A program made the translations under genes and the position numbers. Shown one piece after another: positions 6,816 to 13,792 of a stretch of 18,024 nucleotides of DNA. This DNA comes from Acidobacteriaceae bacterium (lineage in GTDB: Bacteria > Acidobacteriota > Terriglobia > Terriglobales > Acidobacteriaceae): assembly GCA_003162495.1 (NCBI GenBank), contig PMOF01000139.1, forward strand, positions 12,328-30,351, read 5' to 3'. Within the stretch, counting starts at the first letter, position 1. Every line of letters begins with the position of its first letter. The notes beneath the pieces are model-generated. The model was given only the letters and a program-made list of their open reading frames with translations. It had not been told where the DNA came from and made no database searches.

Positions 6816-8387
6816 CTAGAAATCTACGTGGGCGCGGACTGAGCCGACCCAGGCGGGGCCGCGATCGCGGTTGTAGCCGGGGTCTGCGATGTGCTGGACA
6901 TCGACGGCATAGAACATGCCGCGCCAGGCGTGCCAGGTGTAATAGCTCTCGACGATGTTTTCGCGGCCGTAGTTGAGTTTGCCGTCGCCGAGCAGGAAGC
7001 CGAGTCCGCCTAACTTCAAATACTCCTGGTGGTCGCTCTTGATGGCGTTGGAGACGACGGCGAGGCCGATCTTGTCGACGGGGCGATGCCAGCGGGCTAA
7101 CGCATAGTCGGCGCCGGCCAGGACGGTCTGGTCGACCTCGGTGTACGCGAAGGATTCATGCTGGCCCTCGTTCCATCCGAAGCGGACGAAGACGCGGAGA
7201 TTGTCCGTGATTTCCTGGTCGGTGTTGTAGCCGAAGCCGTATTTGAGCGCGCCGAAGTGCTCATGGAGAGTGATGGTGGGCACAGTTACGCCGTAATTGG
7301 CGGTGTCAGAGCCGTTGAGGAAGTCGTCGACGGCTTCGCGGTAGGTGCCCATGTGGGCGCGGTTGGCGTAAAAGAGCAGGCGCTCGGTTCCGCTGCGTTT
7401 GGGAATGAAGCTGTGGCGGAGTTCGAATTCGCCGTTCTGGCCGTGGGCGCGGCTGAAGGCCCAGTCCAGATTAATGCCGTTGGCGACGACGGGCATGGCG
7501 AAGATGCCGTAGCGGATGCTCCAGATGCGGTCATCGTATTCGGCCATGCCGCCGACCGTGTAGCCGCGGGTATCGGCGGCGTAGTCCCATGCGCCGTTGT
7601 TGTCGATCGTCCAATTCATGAACTGCAAATGGCTGTCGGTGCCGACCTTGTTGAGGTCGAAGAAGTCGGGCACGCCCATTTTGCCGATGCGGAATTCGAC
7701 GCGTCGCACGGGTACGCTGGGGGCAAGCGCGAAAAAGCCGGGATCCTGGCCGGTGGTCTCCTGTGTGAAGCCGATGACCTGGTGGATCTGGTAGCGCGCG
7801 ATGTAGGGGAGCTTGCCGAGGTTGGGGTTGCGCACGACGTCGAGGTTGGTGAAGCCGGCCAGGCCGAAGGCTTCGCTGAGCCCACGGCCTTCGGCGGCCT
7901 CGATATCGAAGATGAAATCGGTGGCGTAGCGCGTGGAACGCGACGGACGCAACGCAGTGTAAAAGGTGCCAACCATGGAGGTCTTGTATTCGGCCGAGTT
8001 GCGAAAGCTGTTAGTGCCCTGGTAGGGGGAGTGAAACGGCAAGCGGCCCTGCAAGATAATGTTGGCCTGGCCGGAGAGCCACCAAAGGCTGTTATCGGGG
8101 TGGGGGAAGGCGTTGACGACGGGCTGGTCCGGGGGATCGGGGGTCGCGGGAGTTGCATTCGCGGTCTGGATGGCGACACGGTCGGCTGCAGGCGCGAGGC
8201 CTGGGCGGGCGGAAACAAACAGCGCAAATCGTTGCACAGATTGCGGTTGGGGTTGAGGCTGAGGGGGATCGGGCAGAGAATCGGGAGCCTGTGTGAAGGC
8301 GGGGACGGGCGCCAAGCCAAGGGCGAGGGCCAGACAGACGCGGGCAGGGCGGAGCGGGTTGAACGAGCCACCGAGGAGCCGGGTCAT
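6816..8387 (-). CDS. OprB-type carbohydrate/outer-membrane porin
   Basis: The 523-residue product resembles OprB-family porins, trimeric outer-membrane barrels first described for glucose uptake in Pseudomonas. It has an N-terminal signal sequence (positive RLLGGSFNPLRPAR, then VCLALALGLAPVPAFTQA), a Pro/Gln-rich spacer (PDPPQPQPQPQ, 39-49), then many alternating aromatic strands, including WWLSGQANIILQGRLPFHSP, GKMGVPDFFDLN and YYTWHAWRGMFYAVDVQHI. It ends in Phe (VRAHVDF), the usual barrel assembly signal. I start at the ATG at 8385-8387 (AAAGG just upstream); an open extension to 8510 would cross the shared promoter region and place the signal peptide internally. It is divergent from a CsoR/RcnR-family repressor with a palindromic operator candidate between them. 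The substrate is not readable: sugar is the family default, but the neighbour suggests a metal-linked role. Confidence 0.85.
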   Translation of the reverse strand: MTRLLGGSFNPLRPARVCLALALGLAPVPAFTQAPDSLPDPPQPQPQPQSVQRFALFVSARPGLAPAADRVAIQTANATPATPDPPDQPVVNAFPHPDNSLWWLSGQANIILQGRLPFHSPYQGTNSFRNSAEYKTSMVGTFYTALRPSRSTRYATDFIFDIEAAEGRGLSEAFGLAGFTNLDVVRNPNLGKLPYIARYQIHQVIGFTQETTGQDPGFFALAPSVPVRRVEFRIGKMGVPDFFDLNKVGTDSHLQFMNWTIDNNGAWDYAADTRGYTVGGMAEYDDRIWSIRYGIFAMPVVANGINLDWAFSRAHGQNGEFELRHSFIPKRSGTERLLFYANRAHMGTYREAVDDFLNGSDTANYGVTVPTITLHEHFGALKYGFGYNTDQEITDNLRVFVRFGWNEGQHESFAYTEVDQTVLAGADYALARWHRPVDKIGLAVVSNAIKSDHQEYLKLGGLGFLLGDGKLNYGRENIVESYYTWHAWRGMFYAVDVQHIADPGYNRDRGPAWVGSVRAHVDF

Positions 8388-8448
8388 GGAAAGGCCTTTG
8401 TGGTTTGGATGCAAAGCGAAGAAACGAAGGGCTACAATGGGAGCGCAA

Positions 8449-8491
8449 CTATACCCCCACTCGGTATGTACCATACCGGGGGTGGGTAGTG
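8449..8491. promoter_or_regulatory. Inverted-repeat operator candidate for the CsoR/RcnR-family regulator
   Basis: Two 19-nt arms face each other: ATACCGAGTGGGGGTATAG (minus strand, 8467 to 8449) and ATACCGGGGGTGGGTAGTG (plus strand, 8473-8491), identical at 14 of 19 positions. At the centre is a perfect 7-bp palindrome, CGGTATG-TAC-CATACCG (8462-8478). G-tracts flanked by TA-rich ends within inverted repeats are what CsoR/RcnR proteins bind (known for the family). The site lies 17 bp before the regulator's ATG and 61 bp before the porin's, so it could control both. Confidence 0.65.
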
Positions 8492-8508
8492 TCAAGAGGA
8501 GGTGTGCC

Positions 8509-8781
8509 ATGTCTCACCAGGAGCGAGAGAAGTTGAAGCTGTTGCAGAGGCTTCGGAAGTTGCGCGGGCAACTGGACGCAGTGGAGCGGTCGCTGGCAGC
8601 GGATGAGGACTGTGGGGGGCAATTGATGCTGCTGGCGGCGGTGCGGGGCGGGGTCAACGGGCTGATGGGCGAGGTGCTGGAGACGCATATCCGTTTTCAC
8701 CTAGTGGATGGGGTCAAAGAGCAGATTGCCCCGGAGCTGGCTGAGGATCTGATCGACCTGGTGCGGGCCTACCTGAAGTAA
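8509..8781 (+). CDS. CsoR/RcnR-family metal-responsive repressor (RcnR-like ligand set)
   Basis: The 90-residue all-helical protein belongs to the DUF156 family (CsoR, RcnR, FrmR), tetrameric repressors that release DNA on binding metal or formaldehyde. AAVRGGVNGLMGEVLETHIR (43-62) is the family core and DLIDLVRAYLK the C-terminal helix. Sensing positions are His3, Cys35, His60 and His64. In CsoR the set is Cys-His-Cys, in FrmR position 64 is Glu, and in the E. coli Ni/Co sensor RcnR it is His3-Cys35-His60-His64, exactly as here. ATG start at 8509 with AGGAGG 6 nt upstream; the choice matters because it places His3 correctly. It is divergent from the porin across a palindromic operator candidate; no RcnA-type exporter is in the window. 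A Ni/Co role is inference. Confidence 0.9.
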   Translation: MSHQEREKLKLLQRLRKLRGQLDAVERSLAADEDCGGQLMLLAAVRGGVNGLMGEVLETHIRFHLVDGVKEQIAPELAEDLIDLVRAYLK

Positions 8782-8800
8782 AAGCAGAGAACGTAAAAGC

Positions 8801-8828
8801 AGGGAACAGGGAATAGGGAATGGGGAAT
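8801..8828 (+). repeat. Four tandem 7-mers (RGGGAAY), potential G-quadruplex
   Basis: AGGGAAC, AGGGAAT, AGGGAAT and GGGGAAT follow one another, starting 20 nt after the metal regulator's stop. The spacing GGG-N4-GGG-N4-GGG-N3-GGG fits the usual G-quadruplex pattern on the plus strand. Just before it, AAAGCAG(A/G)GAAC occurs twice (8781-8792 and 8796-8807), so the segment grew by local duplication. A role in 3'-end formation is possible but not shown. Confidence 0.7.
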
Positions 8829-9019
8829 AGTGGCGACCTGATTGAATCATTCAAGTCGGTGGCTTCTGTCGTATATAGGTTCTAAAGTAAATCGATTCAG
8901 GAAAAAACCATGCCTGTGGCTATGGCAAAAGCGTACAAAGTGGTTATTGCCTCCGACCTGTTTGGAGGAGAAGTATTAAAAATGGCCTTCGTGCCGACGG
9001 ACCCACGGGGACATTTGCA

Positions 9020-9964
9020 ATGTGCAAGAATTTCAATCTCGTCTTCGCAAGTGTTCTTTTGGGGATGGCCGTGATCGCGCCAGCCCAGCAGGATACTCAC
9101 TCGGCTGCTCTGGATATCAGGCACGGCAAGCCGTACGTGATGGTGATGGTGAACGGGAAGGGTCCGTTTCGGTTCGTCATCGACACTGGCACGGGCGGAG
9201 AAGCGTTTGTTACCTCGGACCTGGTGAATCAACTGGGCCTGTCGGAAGCGGGTCGGATCCGGCTCAACGATCCCAGCGGCAAAGGCAGCCGAAGTGTGCC
9301 GATGGTGGTGCTGCAATCGTTGCAGGTGGCAGGGGTCGAATTCACCGGGGTGAAAGCCGCTGTGCATAACTTGAACGGCGGAGATGGATTCTGCCAGGGG
9401 CTGCTGGGGTTCGTTCTGTTTCGCAACTACCTGCTGACTCTCGACTATCCTAACCGGCAGATGGCGCTTGCCTCGGGATTGCTGAAGCCTGATGGGGAGC
9501 GCACGGTGCTTCCGTTTCGCATGCCCGATGGGATTCCTGTAGTGACCCTGGCGATCGGCGGGACACATATCGATGCGCAGCTCGATTCCGGTGGCGGGGG
9601 CCTTAGCTTGCCTGAAGGTCTGGCATCGCGGCTCAAGTTCTCAACCCAAGCCACCAGCCTGAGCAACGCGCATTCTCTTTCTACGCGATTCCAGGTGAAG
9701 GGCGCGATGCTGGCCGCCGATGTGCGTTTGGGTGCTTACACGTTCAAGCGACCGTTTGTCGAAATCAACCCTGCCTTTCCGCTGGCGAACTTCGGTTCTT
9801 GCCCGATGCAGAATTTCGCGGTGACCTTTGACCAGAAGAGTGGATGGGTGCGCTTCGCGGGGCGCGAAAAGACGCTGCATCTCTCTCCCACACCCGAGCC
9901 GATACGGATGGTGAATGCGCCGCCGAATCAGCAGCCCGACTTATCGCTGGTGCCGGTGGGGTAA
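9020..9964 (+). CDS. Exported retropepsin-like aspartyl protease
   Basis: The 314-residue protein starts with a signal peptide (KNFNLVFASVLLGMAVIAPAQ) and carries two aspartic protease half-sites: FVIDTGTGG with the DTG triad at 55-57, and AQLDSGGGG with DSG at 189-191. It is thus a single-chain, two-lobed aspartyl protease of the retropepsin-like/PDZ-less type common in acidobacteria. A GLLGFVLFRNYLLTLDYPNR segment (127-146) matches the GxxG...DY strand found in this family after the first lobe. Both catalytic aspartates are present, so it should be active, probably in the periplasm; the substrate is unknown. ATG start at 9020 with a modest GGGG about 8-9 nt upstream. A 54-codon frame (8910-9074) overlaps the start. 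It converges on eamA with an 86-bp gap. Confidence 0.85.
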   Translation: MCKNFNLVFASVLLGMAVIAPAQQDTHSAALDIRHGKPYVMVMVNGKGPFRFVIDTGTGGEAFVTSDLVNQLGLSEAGRIRLNDPSGKGSRSVPMVVLQSLQVAGVEFTGVKAAVHNLNGGDGFCQGLLGFVLFRNYLLTLDYPNRQMALASGLLKPDGERTVLPFRMPDGIPVVTLAIGGTHIDAQLDSGGGGLSLPEGLASRLKFSTQATSLSNAHSLSTRFQVKGAMLAADVRLGAYTFKRPFVEINPAFPLANFGSCPMQNFAVTFDQKSGWVRFAGREKTLHLSPTPEPIRMVNAPPNQQPDLSLVPVG

Positions 9965-9966
9965 GC

Positions 9967-9983
9967 CTCGACAGCATGTCGAG
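9967..9983. terminator. Hairpin between convergent genes
   Basis: CTCGACA and TGTCGAG form a perfect 7-bp stem around GCA, starting 3 bp after the protease stop codon. No T-run follows on the plus strand, so it may only stabilise the 3' end. Confidence 0.35.
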
Positions 9984-10050
9984 CGGACCTTTGGATGTCA
10001 ACTTGGGAGTTATGGACTTATAGGAGCCAGGCCAGGTGTTGGTCGGCACT

Positions 10051-10980
10051 TTACGCTGCGCGCGTAACGGCTGGCTTGGTTGCGGGCGTGGTGGTGATGA
10101 CGATCACGCCGATGAGAACAAACAGGGTGCCCAGAATGGTGCGCAGGCCGAGCGCTTCGCCGCCGAAGAAATATCCGATCAATACGGCAACCACTGGATT
10201 GACATATGCATAGGTGCCGACTTTTGTTGGCGATTCATGGTGAAGCAGCCACACGTAGGCGGTGAAGCCGATGATGGAGCCGGCGACGATGAGATAGAGC
10301 AAAGCCAGCCAGGCTGCGCGCGAGACGGTCGATGGATGAAAGTGACGAAATTCGCCCAGGCCGGCGGCAGCGAGCGTGAGAAGCACTCCACCGGCCAACA
10401 TTTGCGCGCCGGAGCTCATGACTTTGGAGGGCGGTAGTTGGAGTTTGCGCGTAAGCACCGAGGCTACCGACCAACTGATGGATGCAAAGATCAAAGCGAT
10501 TGCGCCTAGCGTGTCTATGGGTGCGCCACCGAGGTTGAACGATCGACTCATCAGCACGGCGACGCCGGCGATGCCGACCAGGAGCGCAAGGGTCAGGCGA
10601 GCGGTGAGCTTCTGCGTGCGCAGGAGGACGATTTCAGAGAGCGCCATGAAGACCGGAATGGTGGCCATCATGACGGCGGCAATGCCCGAAGGCACGCGCT
10701 GCTCGGCCCAGAACAACACACCGTAGTCGAAGACGAAGATCAGCAGAGCGAGGAAGAATGCCGATATCCATTGGCGCGCGGTCGGTGAGCGCTCGCCCCT
10801 GGCGATCATCCAGCCGTAGAGAACAAGGCCCGCAACCAGGAATCGCACGGCCGCGAAAAGAAAAGGCGGAACTTCATGCACACCGATGCGAATGGCGAGG
10901 AACGTGGATCCCCACACGAAATAAATGATGGCGAAAGCTGAAAGAGTCTTCCACTTGGGGCGATGATCTTTAGTTTTCAT
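10051..10980 (-). CDS. EamA-family (drug/metabolite) exporter
   Basis: The 309-residue inner-membrane protein has about ten hydrophobic helices in two EamA repeats (roughly 14-145 and 155-290). Typical features are FVWGSTFLAIRIGV near the start of repeat 1, FWAEQRVPSGIAAVM, and in repeat 2 YVWLLHHESPTKVGTYAYVN followed by PVVAVLIGYFFGGE. EamA/DMT proteins export amino acids, purines or other small metabolites; the layout is like the YedA branch, and the substrate cannot be told. ATG start at 10978-10980 with AGGA 9 nt upstream. It lies 83 bp downstream of the DoxX-like gene on the same strand and may share its promoter, placing it in the putative MocR divergon. MocR regulators next to EamA transporters are a recurring arrangement. 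Confidence 0.92.
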   Translation of the reverse strand: MKTKDHRPKWKTLSAFAIIYFVWGSTFLAIRIGVHEVPPFLFAAVRFLVAGLVLYGWMIARGERSPTARQWISAFFLALLIFVFDYGVLFWAEQRVPSGIAAVMMATIPVFMALSEIVLLRTQKLTARLTLALLVGIAGVAVLMSRSFNLGGAPIDTLGAIALIFASISWSVASVLTRKLQLPPSKVMSSGAQMLAGGVLLTLAAAGLGEFRHFHPSTVSRAAWLALLYLIVAGSIIGFTAYVWLLHHESPTKVGTYAYVNPVVAVLIGYFFGGEALGLRTILGTLFVLIGVIVITTTPATKPAVTRAA

Positions 10981-11063
10981 GGCAGAGTCCTGCCAGCACT
11001 TTATCAGGCCTTGAAGCGAATTTCTCCGAACGTCGCGGATCGCGTGACCTTCCGGAGGATGAG

Positions 11064-12035
11064 CTATGCGGAATCTCTCTTCTTGTCTCCGATTTGCGTT
11101 GCCTGCTCGACCTGGGGCCGGTTTGCAAACACTCGAGGCGCATTCGCGGGGGCCGGACGAATCAATCGAAGGGCGACAGTGTGCGCAGGTCCCGATTCAA
11201 CTGCAGAGTGACTTTCTTGCCGAGCGGGGTCGAAGGAAGCGGCCAGTACAAAGCAAATCCCGCTCATGGCCAGGCACATGAAGAGGCTGTTCCACTCGTC
11301 CGGGTTATGCAAGGCGGCCGCCACGCGAGGAGCATGCAGAGTGACAACCCACAGAAAAAACATCAGGCCGAGAAGATTTGCCGCGGGACGAATAGCAATT
11401 TTGGTGGCGATGGCGATGGCAGCGGCGATGAATGCGACAGCAGTAAAGTAAGCCAGGAAAAGACGGGCCGGCATCCAGGCCGGGATTAGATAGGCAATGA
11501 ATTTGGGAATCAGCAGGTGGGTCCAGCCAAAGACGGCCACGGAGACGGCCAGGAAGATGCGGCCGACGATGGCGGCTGTCTGGCTGGCCGCGATGGAGTT
11601 TGGAGACGGGCCTGAGTGCGCGCCGGGAGTCTGCGACTCGCCATCGGGCAGCATGGCGGCAAGGATCAGGCACCCGGCGCCGAGAGAGAGGGTTTCAAAG
11701 ACCACAGTGCGCTTGCTGAGATCCTGCACGATGGCTCCGATTCCCGGAAGTCGGCGGAAAAGTTCGCTCAGGAAAAAGAGGTTGGCGAGGATGATGGCGG
11801 CCAGACGGGAGCGCTTGTCGATGGCGATGAGAACGCCGCAGACAATCAGCACGGCGCCGGTCAGATCGGCCCAGACGGTGTGGCCTGGAAGCCGCTCGGG
11901 AAGGAGTTCGACGCCGGCCAGGAAGCCTCTATAGACAAAATGCTGGACGCCGAAACCGACCATGGCGACTGCGACAAAGACGCGCCCACAGACCTCGATC
12001 AAGCGCAGAGTTTCAGCCGTTACGCGATGCGGCAT
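11064..12035 (-). CDS. Duplicated DoxX-like membrane protein
   Basis: The 323-residue protein has two homologous DoxX-like units of about four helices each. The first contains GRVFVAVAMVGFGVQHFVY and ANLFFLSELFRRLP; the second contains GRIFLAVSVAVFGWTHLLIP and LLGLMFFLWVVTLHAP. The repeated GR.F.AV....FG..H pattern shows the internal duplication, with a hydrophilic linker (DGESQTPGAHSGPSP) between units and a polar C-terminal tail of about 50 residues. DoxX-like proteins are inner-membrane proteins with links to redox stress, but the function here is unknown. I start at the ATG at 12033-12035, with AAGGAAGG just upstream; an open extension to 12158 would run through the divergent promoter. 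It is divergent from the MocR gene and probably heads an operon with eamA. Confidence 0.82.
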   Translation of the reverse strand: MPHRVTAETLRLIEVCGRVFVAVAMVGFGVQHFVYRGFLAGVELLPERLPGHTVWADLTGAVLIVCGVLIAIDKRSRLAAIILANLFFLSELFRRLPGIGAIVQDLSKRTVVFETLSLGAGCLILAAMLPDGESQTPGAHSGPSPNSIAASQTAAIVGRIFLAVSVAVFGWTHLLIPKFIAYLIPAWMPARLFLAYFTAVAFIAAAIAIATKIAIRPAANLLGLMFFLWVVTLHAPRVAAALHNPDEWNSLFMCLAMSGICFVLAASFDPARQESHSAVESGPAHTVALRLIRPAPANAPRVFANRPQVEQATQIGDKKRDSA

Positions 12036-12089
12036 AGACCTTCCTTTTTCGCGAGACAGACATCCCCATACGAATTTCGCGCAAACAAG

Positions 12090-12139
12090 TGGTCGGTGAC
12101 CATAGCCACTTGTGCCAGTTTGATGCGAGCCACTATACT
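12090..12139. promoter_or_regulatory. Divergent control region: MocR promoter and operator-like repeats
   Basis: On the plus strand, TTGTGC (12110-12115) and TATACT (12134-12139), 18 bp apart, form a plausible sigma-70 promoter (good -10, weak -35). Around it lie a perfect palindrome TGGTC-GGT-GACCA (12090-12102) and a 7-bp direct repeat AGCCACT at 12104-12110 and 12128-12134, 24 bp apart, the second touching the -10 box. MocR proteins often bind paired direct repeats and control both themselves and the divergent gene, so autoregulation is plausible. Confidence 0.45.
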
Positions 12140-12145
12140 GAGGCG

Positions 12146-13648
12146 GTGAAGAACGCACTTCACGGAACTTTGCCCTTGCTGGCTGTGGATCGCAGTTCGG
12201 CGACTCCGCTGCACAAGCAGATTTACGACGGATATCGCGCGGCTATTCTGCGCGGGGACATGCGCTGCGGCGAGCAGATTCCATCCAGCCGGGAACTGGC
12301 CGCGCAACTGCATGTTTCTCGTTTTCCGGTGCTCAATGCATACGCGCAGTTGCTTGCAGAGGGGTACTTTGAAAGCCGCATCGGCGCGGGAACTTTCATT
12401 TCCAGTTCGCTGCCCGAACAACTGATGTCGGTGCCGCAACGGGCCGAGGACCCGGTGGAGAACCCGGCTGGGCCTCGTCCGGTGTCGCGCCGTTCCGCGC
12501 TCTATCCATTGTTTCCCAGGACACCGATGTTGCGTGGATGGGGATCGTTTGGCGTTCACCAGCCGGCACTGGACCAGTTTCCGTTTCCCATCTGGTCGGC
12601 GCTTGTGGGGCGTCACAGCCGGAATCCTCATGTGCGCGCGATCCACCATATCGACCCGCGCGGCGCGGAGCGTTTCCGCGACGCCATCTGCAATTATCTG
12701 CGGACGGCTCGCGGCGTGAAATGCGAATCGGACCAGATCCTGGTGGTTTCCGGGTCGCAACAGGCGCTGGACATTACCGCGCGAGTGCTGCTCGATCCGG
12801 GCAATTCGGTATGGGTGGAGGAGCCGGGGTATTCGCTGGAGCGGATTGTGCTGAAGGCCGCGGGCTGCCGGCTCATCCCGGTTCCGGTGGACCAGGAAGG
12901 CATGGTGGTGAGCGTGGGCATGAAACGCGCCTTCAGGGCGCGGGCTGCGTTTGTGACTCCCTCCCACCAATATCCGCTGGGGTCCACGATGAGCGCGTCG
13001 CGCCGCATTCAACTGTTGAATTGGGCGCAGAGCGCAGGCGCATGGATTATCGAAGATGACTACGACAGCGAATATCGCTATGAAAGTCTTCCTGTCGCGT
13101 CGATGCACGGATTGGATATCAACTCACGCGTGATTTATATAGGCACCTTCAGCAAGGTGTTGTTTCCCTCGCTGCGACTGGGCTACCTGGTGGTTCCCCG
13201 CGACCTGGTCGACCGCTTTGTCTCGGTTCGCCACGCGATGGATATCTTTCCGGCTTATCTTCATCAGGAAGTGCTGGCGGATTTCATCAACGAGGGGCAT
13301 TTTACGCGGCATATCCGGAAGATGCGCCAGGTTTATAAAGAGCGGCGCGCGGCGTTGATTGAAAATCTGGCCGTGGAGTTTCCCGCCGAGCGTGGATTTG
13401 AGATTCATGGCTCCGAGGCCGGCATGCACCTGGCGATGACTCTGCCGGAGGGATTCCGCGATGTTGAAATTTCAGTGAGAGCGGCGCGCGAACGGCTTTG
13501 GCTGTGGCCGCTGTCGCCGTCGTACCTGAGCGACAAGCCGAGACAAGGATTCGTGCTGGGCTTTGGGAGCACCACGGCGGAACAGATGGGGCGGGCGGTT
13601 CGGCTGATGGGTTCGGTCGTACATTCTGCTGAAGTGTCGTCTGGCTGA
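12146..13648 (+). CDS. MocR/GntR-family regulator with aminotransferase domain
   Basis: The 500-residue protein fuses a GntR winged helix (about 12-80: PLHKQIYDGYRAAILRG, then IPSSRELAAQLHVSR and GYFESRIGAGTFIS) to a fold-type I aminotransferase domain (about 130-490). Visible PLP-site features are SGSQQALD, EEPGY, EDDYDSEYRYE and the Schiff-base lysine in GTFSKVLFPSLRLGY (Lys337). MocR proteins (PdxR, GabR, EhuR) sense PLP or PLP-ligand adducts and mostly activate a divergent gene. I choose GTG 12146: it gives a normal spacing before the HTH and lies 7 nt after the TATACT box, so the mRNA may be leaderless. A longer GTG start at 12089 would put the promoter and repeats inside the gene. Targets are probably doxX-like/eamA (context only). 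Confidence 0.88.
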   Translation: MKNALHGTLPLLAVDRSSATPLHKQIYDGYRAAILRGDMRCGEQIPSSRELAAQLHVSRFPVLNAYAQLLAEGYFESRIGAGTFISSSLPEQLMSVPQRAEDPVENPAGPRPVSRRSALYPLFPRTPMLRGWGSFGVHQPALDQFPFPIWSALVGRHSRNPHVRAIHHIDPRGAERFRDAICNYLRTARGVKCESDQILVVSGSQQALDITARVLLDPGNSVWVEEPGYSLERIVLKAAGCRLIPVPVDQEGMVVSVGMKRAFRARAAFVTPSHQYPLGSTMSASRRIQLLNWAQSAGAWIIEDDYDSEYRYESLPVASMHGLDINSRVIYIGTFSKVLFPSLRLGYLVVPRDLVDRFVSVRHAMDIFPAYLHQEVLADFINEGHFTRHIRKMRQVYKERRAALIENLAVEFPAERGFEIHGSEAGMHLAMTLPEGFRDVEISVRAARERLWLWPLSPSYLSDKPRQGFVLGFGSTTAEQMGRAVRLMGSVVHSAEVSSG

Positions 13649-13792
13649 GGATGCATTCGAGTTGCAAATGATGAAGACGCGTCGCCCTGCAAATCGCTGC
13701 GTATGATTAGGGAAAGTTGGATTATGATTCGGAATTGTCCGGTCTTCCGCTTTTAAAAAGCTACGGGAGACGGACGAGAGACGAGGCGCAAC

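Noticed and set aside
7158..8489. 443-codon plus-strand frame opposite the porin gene
   Set aside because: It is the antisense shadow of a clear OprB-like gene; its composition (Val/Gly/Ala/Glu-rich, no domain, no ribosome-binding site) is that of GC-rich antisense frames.
8897..9568. 223-codon minus-strand frame opposite the aspartyl protease
   Set aside because: The coding strand has two catalytic Asp motifs and a signal peptide; the antisense product shows nothing.
12020..13108. 362-codon minus-strand frame opposite the MocR gene
   Set aside because: Arg/His-rich antisense translation with no family features; it crosses the divergent promoter.
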